Below, piece after piece: positions 41,601-47,606 of a stretch of 64,000 nt of DNA; positions within the stretch are counted from its first letter, which is position 1; every line of letters starts with the position of its first letter. The translations under genes were made by a program, and so were the position numbers. The notes under the pieces were generated by a model, which saw only the letters and a program-made list of their open reading frames with translations, was not told the origin of the DNA and made no database searches. Source of the DNA: Macrosoma leucophasiata (taxonomy: Eukaryota; Arthropoda; Insecta; Lepidoptera; Hedylidae); contig JAWQUS010000016.1 in NCBI GenBank assembly GCA_036365455.1, positions 15,585,001-15,649,000 of the forward strand, read 5' to 3'.

Positions 41601-44600
41601 AAACTGAAACTAATATTACTGTACATTTAAGTTTAATACAAGTTTATAAAAGACGTTTACATTAACCCCCTTATTCATAAACGTACATTAGCTACGTTTT
41701 AGCTATAGAATGCTTTGTCTTTGTCAGTTGCATTGTCAAATGTGCAGGATAGAAAAGGACAAAGGAGAGATTAGCAACACTTTAGCTAAAATACGTTTAT
41801 GAATAAGGGGGTAAGTATCTATCTACTCGTATATGTATAAAAATCAATTGCTGTTCGTGAGTCTCGCTAAAACTCGAGAACGGCTGGACCGATTTGGCTA
41901 ATTTTGGATTTGAATGATTTTTGGACGTCCAGAGAAAGTTTAAAAGGTAAGAAAATATGAAAAAATTGAAGGGAAATTTTATTTTCTCATACAAATAATC
42001 CGTATCTATCACTACTTACTTCTACTTCTACCTTTGACACATTATTTCATTGTGAGGCAATACAAAGTTTGCCGGGTCAGCTAGTAAGTAATAATATTGG
42101 TACCTACCAACCTATTAACATCTCTTAAAATACCTATACCTACGAAGAGTGCATGGATGCTACGTGATTAGTAGACAAATGTAATCCTACACATTTATGT
42201 ACATTTCAATTCCTTTGTCTGAAGTCATTGTCATTTGAAGATGTTTTCTCTAATGCCTATTTCTTGATTCTTATACTTAAATTAACTTAAATATATTGAA
42301 ATTCAAGTTTAATGGAGGGTTGAAACGTTATATTTAATCATATTTTTCGTTTGAAACCATGAATTTAGCATGGGAACTAAATTAAGTACTTACGTAATAC
42401 CGTTTTGGGAATTTTTGGGAATTTTACCCCCAAAAGCAGGGTAAGGGTTGAATTAAGAAAAAAACGTACGTGAATCATAGAATGTACTACTCTACAAATT
42501 AAGGAAATGAATTTTATTTTTGAAGGCGTATTTCAAGACTTTTGAAATTCGGTAGGTACCTTACTTTTATTCAATAGGTATATCTCAAATAAACTCAAAT
42601 TGAAAAATGAAAGAATAAAATTAATACTAAGTTAAACTCGCGTCGTATAAGTATGTAAGTACCTTTATAATATAAAATAATAATGGCAGGGGTACTATAC
42701 CTTTAGTGTTACTCTCATTTTTTTTTCAGTTTGTAAATTGACTTGTGTAAGTAAGTTCTTGTAGTAGGTACTTGTCTGGTTTTATTTTAAATCATAACTA
42801 TTTTTATTGGCGTTCTTATGACATTCTTATTCTATGTAAAAGCACAGTCTAAGGAAAACGAACGGTGGCAAAAGTATGAAATAACAATAATGTTTGTCAT
42901 TTGTTCGGCATTCACGCCAAAACACGAACCCAAACACGACAGGTTAGGTAGTAGGTACAGTCAGGGAACGCCCCGTTTATCCAAATTCAATACAAATATA
43001 GCTGTTATTACCACTGCCTAAGGCGCCTCGGTGTGGTCAAGATCCCAGTTCCCTGATAGACCTTATAGTACCACTAAGACCGTCTAAGGCGACAGGTACA
43101 AAGTTCGCAGGAATAGTTATACGTGCAATACTAATCCACGGCTACCAAATGGTTGCATTTAGCCAATGAGCTTTAGTGATATCGTGTACGGCGTGAGATT
43201 ATAATGCAGGTACTTCTCCGTAATTTCGTCCATATAGGTATTATGCAAAACAACTTATGCCTTGAGTGGCAACGCATCTTCATTGAAATCTCTGGTTTTA
43301 GTGTTGATGCCAAAAGGATGCACAAAATTTGAGAGGCTTCGGTAGCTTAATAATAAAGCGGTTGGACAAATTATCCTGAGGTCGCAGGTTCGATCAACTT
43401 CGATCCCTGCCCGAGGTTATTTTTTTTTTAACTCATGAGTTTTATTTTATTTAAAATGTTTTGAATTAATATTTCGTGAGACTATTAGGGGGGAGGGGGT
43501 CACTGAAAGTGTGACACAGCGAGACAATAAGTAGACGTCAGAAAAGACACCTATTTTAGCATGATGTAGGTATTTTATGGACGGCCATTAATTGCCAATG
43601 TCATAACATAATAAAATAATGATTTAAGTGATAATTCTGTTGTTACTAAATGAAATAAATTCAGTGATTTATTTTCCTAGGTACCTACTTACTGATGAGC
43701 AATTGGTAATAAACTGCATTTTAAAAATCTATAATTATGAGAGTTTCAGTAGGACAATCATAAAGTACCTACCTCATATCATTTGCTATAAATAAATCGA
43801 ATTCATGAATGACAAGCAAAGCGCAACTAGGAAAAAACTTTGCAAGCTTCTTGGTGTTGTTGATACACATTAATAGGTCTATGCCTTCATGTCCTCATTG
43901 GAATGTTGACCTTGGTCATTAATTTCATTCAATAAAAAGAGAATATGTATGAGGACAAATATAATCACAAGTGCAAGATATAGGATAAGTAACCATTATT
44001 AAAAGCATATAAAATAGGTAGATATAGATTTATGTGCCTAATCAAAAATATTTTATAGGGCATTTTTTTTATGAAAACAACAAACATCTCTCTAAACATA
44101 ATACTCTTAAATTTAATGTGCATCAATACCCACAAAGTAAAAAACCAGAGGATAAAATCTAGACTTATTATTATGGCATTATATGAAAGTTATATCCAAA
44201 TATGTTCAGTAGTTTTAATATGAATGAGTAAAACACTCATAACTAGAAATCTAACAAACTTTCTCTTCTATTTATTAGGGAAGACAAAAGATTTATTATA
44301 AGTTTATAAGTATTATAAAATTAGGTATAAGTAAGGGATGTGTAGTGGTGAATAGATGTGTGAAATTTGAACAATATTAATTAAATGCTAAAATATTGCC
44401 TTTTCTCCTCTGTTTATAGGTACCCTATAAAAATGCAATTATAGCATGTTTTAACAATCTACTATGTGAGTCCTACTATAAACTATGTTTAAATATGGAT
44501 TTGAACGGCTAAACGTTCCGACGCTTGACAGCGATTAGGAAGTTCATTTTTTTTTTGAAGATAGTACTCGTAAATATAAAGAGTTTTGTGAAGTTTTACT

Positions 44601-46118
44601 TTTCGAAAATGCACAGTTCTTAAGATATATTTTTTCAAAATTTCCATACAAATCGACTAGATCGCCATTTTAAGTTTGTTTATATGTCATGTCTGGTGGC
44701 AGCATTGACATAAAACGTTTCATTACTCATCAACGGCATTTAGTTCTATTTCATACCATGTTACTTATTTACGTATTTTTCGATTTCGATAATTAATATT
44801 GTTCTATTATAAGTATTCATTATGTTTTGTGTAAATAATAACTTCTGTAGAACATATTATCGGTATATTTTTACTTTTTTTACACATAAAATATACAAAT
44901 TCGTTTTTACTTTGTTTGGAACGGAACGCAACGGACGCCATTTTGTTTGTTTTACATGCAGTGACAGCTATGTCAAGCAGTCAGCGTTTGTTGCCCTAGC
45001 AGTTGAGATCGTTTTCACGTACTCCTGTAAGATTTCCAACGAGTGACTACCATGGCGTCTCCTACCCATATTTCCCATGAAGAGTTGGTTAGGTTAGGTT
45101 GTATATGTAAAAACAGCGCGCGAGCCGAGCGAGCGAAGCGAGCGTGCCGCGGCAGCGGCCGGCGAAGCGCCAGAACCAAACTGTTGTTTAGGAAATACAA
45201 GCGACAATTTTTTTTTTTCTTTTAAAACTACGCGTTTTTTGTAGATTGAGGAGTGTAGTATTGGGGAGGGAAGGGTACACCCTCCTTCACACCATTTATC
45301 ATGCCCTAAAGCCCCCTCTTACTTCAAAATGGAGTATTTTTAATGGAATCAGTGCTATAGCATATCTCCTAAAATCTGGGGTTTCGACCTGAGGGGGGAG
45401 GTATAAGGGGGTTGGTTGCCTCCCTCCCCTCCCCCCCTCCCCCCTTACCCCCACAAACCAACGGTAATTGTTGGAAAGTTTTACCATTTGAACTATTTAT
45501 TAAAATAAAAAGATGGATTCAAAACCATGTCTTATTAAATCTTTTTGAATAAAATAGTTGTTCATGAAGTTTAATAACATTAAAGAAAAGCTGAAGTGCT
45601 TAAATTATATTCATGTTTAAATTTTATACAGACATAAAGGAATATTAAGTATAATAGATAAATCAGAAGAATAATGTAGTTTAAGCTTTAGTAGACTTGG
45701 TGTGAAGGTTGAACTGTGAAAGTATTCATCAACTACACAACAGCTCGCTGACTGTGCATGTGCATTACTTAAATAGTTGCTAAATAATTAAGCATAACAC
45801 AAGGTTTCACACACCTGCCCACTCTCATTCTATATGGATCACTCACTCTCACCAAGTTTTCTAAACTATTACAAATACATATGTCATAAAAAATTAACAT
45901 GACTCTAAAGTAATATTCCTACCACAGTTTGTACAGGTATTGATTTGTTCGTAGAAAGCAGGATATAGGTATAAATATTTGGAAAAGTCAGCTAAAGGAA
46001 AGTTTTACCAATTTTCAATTTAAGCACTTACCTCTATATTTCCCATAGTCTGGAACGCCGTGAACACAAACATAAATCCAAACCCCAGTAGAATAACATT
46101 CATAAATTTCCGCTCCAT
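11658..46118 (-). CDS. MFSD11: MFSD11, UNC93-like major facilitator superfamily protein
   Basis: Eight exons on the minus strand: 46118-46032, 28433-28264, 17367-17191, 16162-15991, 14918-14807, 13480-13355, 12824-12520 and 11876-11658. Every junction is GT-AG and all phases agree, giving 455 residues, about the family's usual length. Family landmarks appear in order: FMFVFTAFQTMGN near the N terminus (first helix), GDGYTSLAIIYA in exon 2, AAAIWTGQGNYLT and SGVFWAML in exon 3, FFGNLF in exon 4, ELSFFSGVY in exon 6, TRWGRDPIVIMG and FLLGFGDACYNTQ in exon 7, and VEW before the C terminus. Alternating hydrophobic stretches fit a 12-helix transporter. The substrate is not established for the family. 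Start is the only ATG in exon 1. Introns 1 (17.6 kb) and 2 (10.9 kb) are full of mobile elements. Intron 3 contains decayed copies of exon 3. The C terminus ends HALAENALHYD. Confidence 0.93.
12005..12497 (+). mobile_element. LINE 3' fragment (CR1/Jockey-type), copy 1, in MFSD11 intron 7
   Basis: Encodes, with frame breaks, the C-terminal tail of a non-LTR retrotransposon protein: RRAIRIVNEPGLTDRLEHLS, SLRRDIGSLC.LYRLYN, LWNELPSEVF and GVKRVLQGWQR. Ends with a short A-rich run. A second copy of the same family is at 19345-19755. Confidence 0.75.
13555..13682 (-). mobile_element. tRNA-derived SINE family G containing a 43-bp palindrome
   Basis: On the minus strand it starts GGGCTTCGGTAGCTTAGAG and ends GGGCGG near the B box. 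The B-box side is replaced by a fold-back, described separately. A plus-strand relative is at 43338-43432. Confidence 0.6.
13584..13626. repeat. Nearly perfect palindrome, 21-bp arms with a 1-nt centre
   Basis: Left arm 13584-13604, centre 13605, right arm 13606-13626; all 21 positions pair. It lies over the B-box region of a SINE and duplicates GGTTGCAGATTCAAT in inverted form. Confidence 0.95.
13908..14218 (+). mobile_element. tRNA-derived SINE family F, copy 1
   Basis: Head CCCCAGTAGCCTAGTGG and B box GGGTTCGATACCCGG, followed by a body with CAACAGGCTCGCCACCTGTT and GCATGTATGCTTCAATGCAT. A minus copy is at 61075-61405 and a diverged plus copy at 49600-49770. Confidence 0.75.
14272..14532 (+). 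mobile_element. Dispersed repeat D, copy 1
   Basis: Begins CTAGCTGACCGGGCAAACTT, shares CCTTCCCTGGACTTCCAAA and AAATCGGTCCAGCC with copies at 25376-25606 (minus), 38868-39092 (plus) and 41826-42092 (minus). No coding capacity. The CTAG-bearing end is compatible with a Helitron-like or short retroposon origin; I cannot decide. Confidence 0.65.
16485..16580 (-). pseudogene. Degenerate MFSD11 exon 3 copy A
   Basis: Only the 3' part of the exon is recognisable: the plus strand reads CATAGCCCAGAAGACC then GCCGGGATATAGAC, matching functional exon 3 at 17200-17240. It is followed by a TCCATTCTCATCCATCCCAT-like stretch also found beside copies B and C, which shows duplication of exon plus flank. No usable donor site. 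Confidence 0.7.
16785..16935 (-). pseudogene. Degenerate MFSD11 exon 3 copy B
   Basis: Matches functional exon 3 across most of its length (TTAGCCCAGAAGACCCCGGA, then GGGATATAGTGTCGGCATCG, then GATGCAGGAACGTAGTTATGA). In the exon 3 frame it hits an in-frame TAG after the LLYIESS stretch, and the donor GT has been lost. Confidence 0.8.
16982..17150 (-). pseudogene. Degenerate MFSD11 exon 3 copy C
   Basis: Nearest of the three copies to functional exon 3. It retains CTGCATTGTAACATAGC at the donor side, but the donor is CTGCAG followed by AA rather than GT. In the exon 3 frame there is a TAA directly after the TWLL stretch. Confidence 0.8.
17376..18725. other. MFSD11 intron 2, 5' part (minus), nothing assigned
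   Basis: AT-rich intron sequence. A 104-codon plus-strand frame at 17730-18044 ends in a hydrophobic stretch, but I see no homologue or splice support and treat it as chance. Confidence 0.35.
18855..19115 (-). mobile_element. 5S-rRNA-like SINE, copy 2 (head truncated)
   Basis: Minus-strand copy with the shared CCCAGCAGTGG tail side and the GGTCCCGGTTGCTATCGA core. The 5S-like promoter head is missing. Confidence 0.65.
19249..19295. repeat. Perfect 21-bp inverted repeat with a 5-nt loop
   Basis: Left arm 19249-19269, loop TTGAT, right arm 19275-19295; all 21 positions pair. Not part of a recognised gene or SINE head. Confidence 0.95.
19345..19755 (+). mobile_element. LINE 3' fragment (CR1/Jockey-type), copy 2
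   Basis: Encodes SLRRDIGSMCVLYRLYNGE, STVRFSRSFLPTTCKLWNEL and FKNGVKGVLQGWQRVG, closely matching the copy at 12005-12497 but in one uninterrupted frame. 5' truncated. Confidence 0.8.
20396..24589. other. AT-rich middle of MFSD11 intron 2
   Basis: About 4 kb without an obvious repeat, exon or RNA gene. Short frames only. This is the longest stretch in the window where I recognise no mobile element. Confidence 0.4.
24590..25030 (-). mobile_element. Unclassified transposon fragment
   Basis: A 129-codon minus frame covers most of it. The piece GTGCAGTCAGTCAACCG and a following GGGGCGG/AATAACGC section recur at 37259-37340, so it is repetitive. It carries a small fold-back at 24847-24872 (CTATTGGAAGA / TCTTCCAATAG). 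The 24590 end is not a clear terminus. Confidence 0.4.
25190..25375 (+). mobile_element. Helitron-like terminal fragment
   Basis: Runs from TCTCGTGTCACAATGTTTGT to the GC-rich end GGGGCGGCCCGCTAGT. A GC-rich hairpin-like end closing with CTAGT is the pattern expected of a Helitron 3' terminus. No Rep/helicase sequence. Confidence 0.45.
25376..25606 (-). mobile_element. Dispersed repeat D, copy 2
   Basis: Minus-orientation copy that stops abruptly at GGCAATAC, where the hAT relic begins. Copy 4 continues past this point, so this copy is truncated by the junction. Confidence 0.65.
25607..26619 (+). pseudogene. hAT-family transposase relic (ZBED5/SCAND3-like type)
   Basis: Encodes the C-terminal part of a hAT transposase in broken frames. 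One frame holds LLLHTEVRWLSRDKTLTRLF and another FPITYLCETGFFTYAATKTK followed by YRNRLDAEADMRL, the hAT dimerisation region. Frames are broken near 26010 and by a stop near 26131. The 3' end has AGTTTGAGAACCACTG, the reverse of the CAGTGGTTCTCAAACT terminal repeat typical of this group. The 5' end is cut off at TCTGTCGGGGTTCCGC. The deletion derivative at 53878-54231 shares both ends. Confidence 0.8.
26625..27335 (+). mobile_element. LINE C-terminal coding fragment
   Basis: Encodes the end of a reverse transcriptase and its C-terminal tail with one frame break near 26855: HFKYLGLTIDHRFNWSRHID, then ISYGLTSYGRTFKTYIDKIY, and finally YGRRALDFIVPNILNEIPKN before a stop. The 5' end is missing. 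It abuts the hAT end. Confidence 0.75.
27560..28263. other. Retroelement 3'-end fragment and plain intron sequence
   Basis: 27560-27840 has CTGAACCGATTCACATGGAA and a downstream ATCGGACCGGTAGTTTT, typical of dispersed lepidopteran retroelement ends. The rest precedes MFSD11 exon 2 and shows nothing recognisable. Confidence 0.4.
28604..28810 (+). mobile_element. tRNA-derived SINE family E, copy 2
   Basis: Head CCTGGTTAGTACAGCGGTGT, a degenerate B box, then GCACCGGGACAAA and GGCACCCACGATAGAGG, matching copy 1. Located 170 bases from MFSD11 exon 2. Confidence 0.75.
28811..29560. other. MFSD11 intron 1, nothing recognised
   Basis: AT-rich intron sequence without identifiable structure. Confidence 0.35.
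29560..29665 (-). mobile_element. LINE family T 3'-tail fragment, copy 1
   Basis: Minus-strand match to the 33055-33303 copy: CACGAGAGGTATGTCAGGAC, ATATCTGGCGCTCTACAC and CCTGGCGTGAAGATACAT. Confidence 0.65.
29840..29992 (+). repeat. 42-bp direct repeat flanking a GC-rich insert
   Basis: 29840-29881 and 29951-29992 are identical apart from one A/G difference. The 69-base interval contains GGCACCCGGTACGGGTCGCC, related to GGCACCCGGCACGGGACGCC at 31361-31380. Confidence 0.85.
29993..31300. other. MFSD11 intron 1, nothing recognised
   Basis: AT-rich intron sequence without an identifiable gene or repeat boundary. Confidence 0.35.
31300..31425. repeat. Retroelement fragment with CCCCCGCCGCCC motif
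   Basis: Contains GGTTATTAGAGAGTGTGGCA followed by CCCGGCACGGGACGCCCCCG and GCTACGCCACTGGGTTTA. The same core appears at 29895-29945. Confidence 0.5.
31618..32105 (+). repeat. Dispersed repeat C, copy 2
   Basis: Second copy of the repeat at 3318-3840, beginning CCGGTCAAGTGCGTGTCGG and keeping the TTTGGTCGACTATTACTCGC and GTTTAGTTGGTAGAGGGGG blocks. A GGACGGACCGGACGGTCGGA stretch follows at 32171. Confidence 0.65.
32106..33054. other. MFSD11 intron 1, nothing recognised
   Basis: AT-rich intron sequence; no gene or terminal-repeat structure seen. Confidence 0.35.
33055..33303 (+). mobile_element. LINE family T 3' end with (TACA)n tail, copy 2
   Basis: Encodes a LINE C-terminal tail (RRACMKRMMKADEAREVCQD and surrounding residues) ending at the stop in GCGTGA, followed directly by GATACATACATACATACATA. 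5' truncated. Confidence 0.75.
33304..35830. other. MFSD11 intron 1, nothing recognised
   Basis: Long AT-rich block. Short TAGGTACCTA-type runs common in lepidopteran DNA are present. No exon, RNA gene or clear transposon was seen. Confidence 0.35.
36117..36243. repeat. Long hairpin (127 nt, arms about 55-60 nt)
   Basis: The left arm starts CACAGTACAAATATGAACAG and the right arm ends with its complement. Only a few mismatches occur over the outer 44 positions. The inner parts CACACTCA / TGAGTGTG also pair, leaving a loop of about six bases. Confidence 0.9.
36380..37050 (+). mobile_element. Penelope-like element 3' fragment with GIY-YIG endonuclease
   Basis: The frame from about 36390 encodes SGIYKLDCDCGLSYIGQTKR and R.KEHIADVKNRR, the GIY-YIG nuclease core of Penelope-like retroelements. 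It breaks near 36645 and continues in another frame as REHKPIPRMVREAIEIKKHP and DGWRLSTSWDP. The frame ends near 36883. The downstream stretch 36957-36979 (CTGAAAAGCGACCGAAACG) resembles a decayed hammerhead ribozyme core, a feature of Penelope termini. Reverse transcriptase is absent. Confidence 0.8.
37051..37844. other. MFSD11 intron 1, repeat fragments
   Basis: 37130-37200 looks like a decayed piece of LINE family T. 37255-37340 matches the unclassified element at 24590-25030. A 12-bp inverted repeat TCCCAAGATAAA / TTTATCTTGGGA lies at about 37497-37531. Confidence 0.4.
37845..38061 (-). mobile_element. Poly(A) retroposon family B, interrupted copy
   Basis: Minus orientation, from CACATGGATGTTAAATGATG through AGGTAATGCGTCGGTACCTA. 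Its 5' end has been interrupted by the SINE that follows. Confidence 0.6.
38062..38431 (-). mobile_element. 5S-rRNA-like SINE, copy 3, with 15-bp target-site duplication
   Basis: The SINE body is 38077-38416. It is flanked by the perfect direct repeat TAAAACGGTTGTAAA at 38062-38076 and 38417-38431. On the minus strand the head is complete (GGCCCAGCGGCTGGTGTAGA, then GCGGTCGGGTAGTGTGATGG and GTGACCGCC) and the tail is an (ATT)n run. Full duplication and the simple-repeat tail show LINE-mediated retroposition. Confidence 0.85.
38432..38867. other. MFSD11 intron 1, nothing recognised
   Basis: AT-rich intron sequence. Confidence 0.3.
38868..39092 (+). mobile_element. Dispersed repeat D, copy 3
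   Basis: Plus-orientation copy from TAGCTGTCCCGGCAACTTCG to the CTCGAGTTTTAGCGAGAC region. Confidence 0.65.
39093..39268 (+). mobile_element. LINE family T, short insertion with 12-bp target-site duplication
   Basis: The 152-base insert at 39105-39256 encodes only the last residues of the LINE protein plus the ATACATACATATA tail. It is flanked by perfect ACCGGGAACAAA repeats at 39093-39104 and 39257-39268. It shows recent target-primed insertion of a severely 5'-truncated copy. Confidence 0.85.
39935..40224 (-). mobile_element. Poly(A) retroposon family B, near-complete minus copy
   Basis: From the TTTTTTTTTTATGTAATGAA tail (complement of poly(A)) to GAGCTCTACCACCAG. Pairs as an inverted repeat with 40428-40725, about 200 bases away. 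Confidence 0.8.
40428..40725 (+). mobile_element. Poly(A) retroposon family B, near-complete plus copy
   Basis: Starts TGGTGGTAGAGCTCCAGTGA and ends in ATTACATA plus about 22 A residues. The best-preserved copy in the window. The head contains no clear tRNA, 5S or 7SL match to my eye. Confidence 0.85.
40726..41663. other. MFSD11 intron 1, nothing recognised
   Basis: AT-rich intron sequence without a recognised element. Confidence 0.3.
41665..41812. mobile_element. MITE with perfect 21-bp terminal inverted repeats
   Basis: ACCCCCTTATTCATAAACGT at the left is perfectly inverted at 41792-41812. The 148-base element has no coding capacity. Immediate flanks are TTA and AAG, so the target duplication is unclear. 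Confidence 0.85.
41826..42092 (-). mobile_element. Dispersed repeat D, copy 4 (complete end)
   Basis: Minus copy that keeps the terminal TTTGCCGGGTCAGCTAGT, allowing the D family end to be defined. It follows the MITE by about a dozen bases. Confidence 0.7.
42093..43337. other. MFSD11 intron 1, mostly unassigned
   Basis: Plain AT-rich sequence except 43225-43325, which resembles part of family B (GAGTGGCAACGCATCTTCAT), and 43010-43095, which looks repetitive but is unassigned. Confidence 0.35.
43338..43432 (+). mobile_element. tRNA-derived SINE family G, copy 2
   Basis: GGCTTCGGTAGCTTAATAAT, GGTCGCAGGTTCGATC, then CCCTGCCCGAGG and a T run. The B box is partly duplicated: TTCGATCAACTTCGATC. 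Confidence 0.65.
43433..45039. other. MFSD11 intron 1, mostly unassigned
   Basis: AT-rich. 44140-44230 matches the dispersed retroelement-end group; the 44880-44960 stretch (GGAACGGAACGCAACGGACG) looks repetitive. Confidence 0.35.
45040..45215. repeat. GC-rich repeat with GAGCGAGCGAAGCGAGCG motif
   Basis: Follows GGTTAGGTTAGGTTG. The GCGAGC-type motif and GCGGCAGCGGCC core are unlike the surrounding AT-rich intron. Class unknown. Confidence 0.5.
45400..45452 (+). repeat. C-rich homopyrimidine tract
   Basis: CCTCCCTCCCCTCCCCCCCT and further C runs on the plus strand; G-runs on the other strand could form a G-quadruplex in MFSD11 pre-mRNA. Confidence 0.7.
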
Positions 46119-46502
46119 GATTGCTGATTTAGCGACAATCCTAATTTACGATTTTGTAATGTTATTTAATTTCTTGAATATAGTTACAGTGCGACACGTA
46201 AGTAATGAATATTTTACCGATAAACACTCTACATCGCCTGACGTTTGCTTTTGTAATGTTAGTAAAACAATCTTATTCCATTCTCTAAATCTCCACACTC
46301 CCTCCACAACACAACGACTATCGCTACCTGAATTTTTACGCAACTAACAAATTTTCGTTCTTATTTCTAGACGGTTAATAGCGTATACTGCATGTCACTA
46401 TAATTGTTTTCATTTTCGACGTAAATATCAAAGCAAAATGTAAATAAACGTCACCAAACGTCAACTGCTAGAAATTTGACAGTGACATTTTTTTAAGTTA
46501 AA
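46119..46502. promoter_or_regulatory. Short intergenic region between MFSD11 and a divergent plus-strand start
   Basis: 384 bases between the MFSD11 ATG (minus) and the candidate plus-strand ATG at 46503. It holds AACGTCACC/AACGTCAAC repeats near 46450-46465 and two TTGACAGTGACA-like words close to the plus-strand start. No TATA box is evident. A bidirectional promoter is an inference from geometry. Confidence 0.35.
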
Positions 46503-47606
46503 ATGGCATCGCTATTACGGATAATTCCAGTATCAAGTAAAACGATATTTCGTTTAAGCAGCGTAAAAGTCAGAATCAGTCGGTCGATTTATAATAACAG
46601 TCAAGTGAATTACAGTCAGTAATTCGAGTAAAGCGATGCCTACTTTACGAGAACATTTACAATGAAGTTTTGGAGGCAACCTGAGAGGCCTTGTTTTCGC
46701 TTTTCGCACTGTTATTCGATTTCACTATACACGGGCACTGTTATAAACCTATATTAAACAAAATGCCACCAATTTCATTTAATAAAACTCAGAAATACAC
46801 CAGCAAAACGAAATAAATTAAGAGGTTTTCAAGGTTCCCGCCAAAATTCGACAAGTGACAAAGATGGAACATGGGTCCGCCGCTCCACTCAACGCCCGAT
46901 CGACGCCATTGATGACGACCGGTTGGAAAAAACATATTAAAATACAAAAAGTGTTCGTAAGAATATTAATTAATTTAGCAGATTGGTCTTGGAATGGGCT
47001 ATTATAATATACGTTAACATAAAAATTTGGCTGTTACTGCACTTTGGGCTCGGCAGCTGCTTCCCCGTTAGACAATTTTGTCTCCGAGACATCTTGTTCC
47101 TGGTGTGAGTGTCTCTTTAGGCTTTGTGAAGCAGTAGTCTGTCGTCAGTTTATTGTTTTGTGAGTATGTCTTAAGACTGTCTTGTCTCAAGTGTCCGCTC
47201 ACTCTAATAGTAGTTCTTAGCGATGCAACGGTAGGTATGGTACAAATGAATGGTACAATTTATTCTCTGTAGAATATGGTCACACTATCTGGTCAATTTC
47301 AAGTTTTATTTTTGTGAAAATCTGATTCAGCGTGAGAATTTTATTGTTGTGAATTTGTTTCAAAGTGTTAAACTATGTGCTAATAATATAGTGAAATATG
47401 GAATCTTAGTGTCTTAATGTGTGAAAGTGGATTCATTGGATGTTTCAAGTCCGCTCACGTTCATTGGCAAGGATGATCTCATTGACGTGCTGACATTAGT
47501 TACCTACGTTCTTTTCGGCGAGATCGCGATCGTTTTATTATTATTGACGAAGTCCAATGACCTTGTAGCTTACAATAAAATCTTGGAAAGCTTTCGTAAA
47601 AAATGA
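46503..47606 (+). CDS. Candidate small mitochondrial membrane protein (two exons), overlapping the RhoGAP92B start
   Basis: I do not recognise this protein. Exon 46503-46618 starts with ATG in a strong AAAATGG context and encodes a 38-residue segment with many Ser, Arg, Ile and no acidic residues, as in a mitochondrial presequence. A donor CA/GTAATT can be joined to an acceptor TTTCAAG/TCC at 47450; phases agree (2 then 1). The second exon encodes HPLTFIGKDD, a hydrophobic helix around LVTYVLFGEIAIVLLLL and the basic end ESFRKK. The predicted protein has 90 residues. Its TGA (47604-47606) overlaps the RhoGAP92B ATG (47603-47605). Weak points: the acceptor has a poor pyrimidine tract and the match in phase could be chance. 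The alternative is untranslated leader of RhoGAP92B. Confidence 0.3.
46840..46935 (+). promoter_or_regulatory. GC-rich patch upstream of RhoGAP92B
   Basis: Contains GGGTCCGCCGCTCCACTCAA and CCCGATCGACGCCATTGATG in otherwise AT-rich DNA. It may be a promoter core or 5' untranslated exon. No direct evidence separates these. Confidence 0.25.
47417..47476 (+). promoter_or_regulatory. Upstream open reading frame in the RhoGAP92B leader
   Basis: ATG at 47417 opens a 19-codon frame ending TGA at 47474-47476, 127 bases before the RhoGAP92B ATG. If transcribed in the leader it would reduce or regulate downstream initiation. Confidence 0.4.

Noticed and set aside
45043..45225. 60-codon Arg/Ala-rich plus-strand frame
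   Set aside because: It crosses a GC-rich dispersed repeat and a T run; no coding support.
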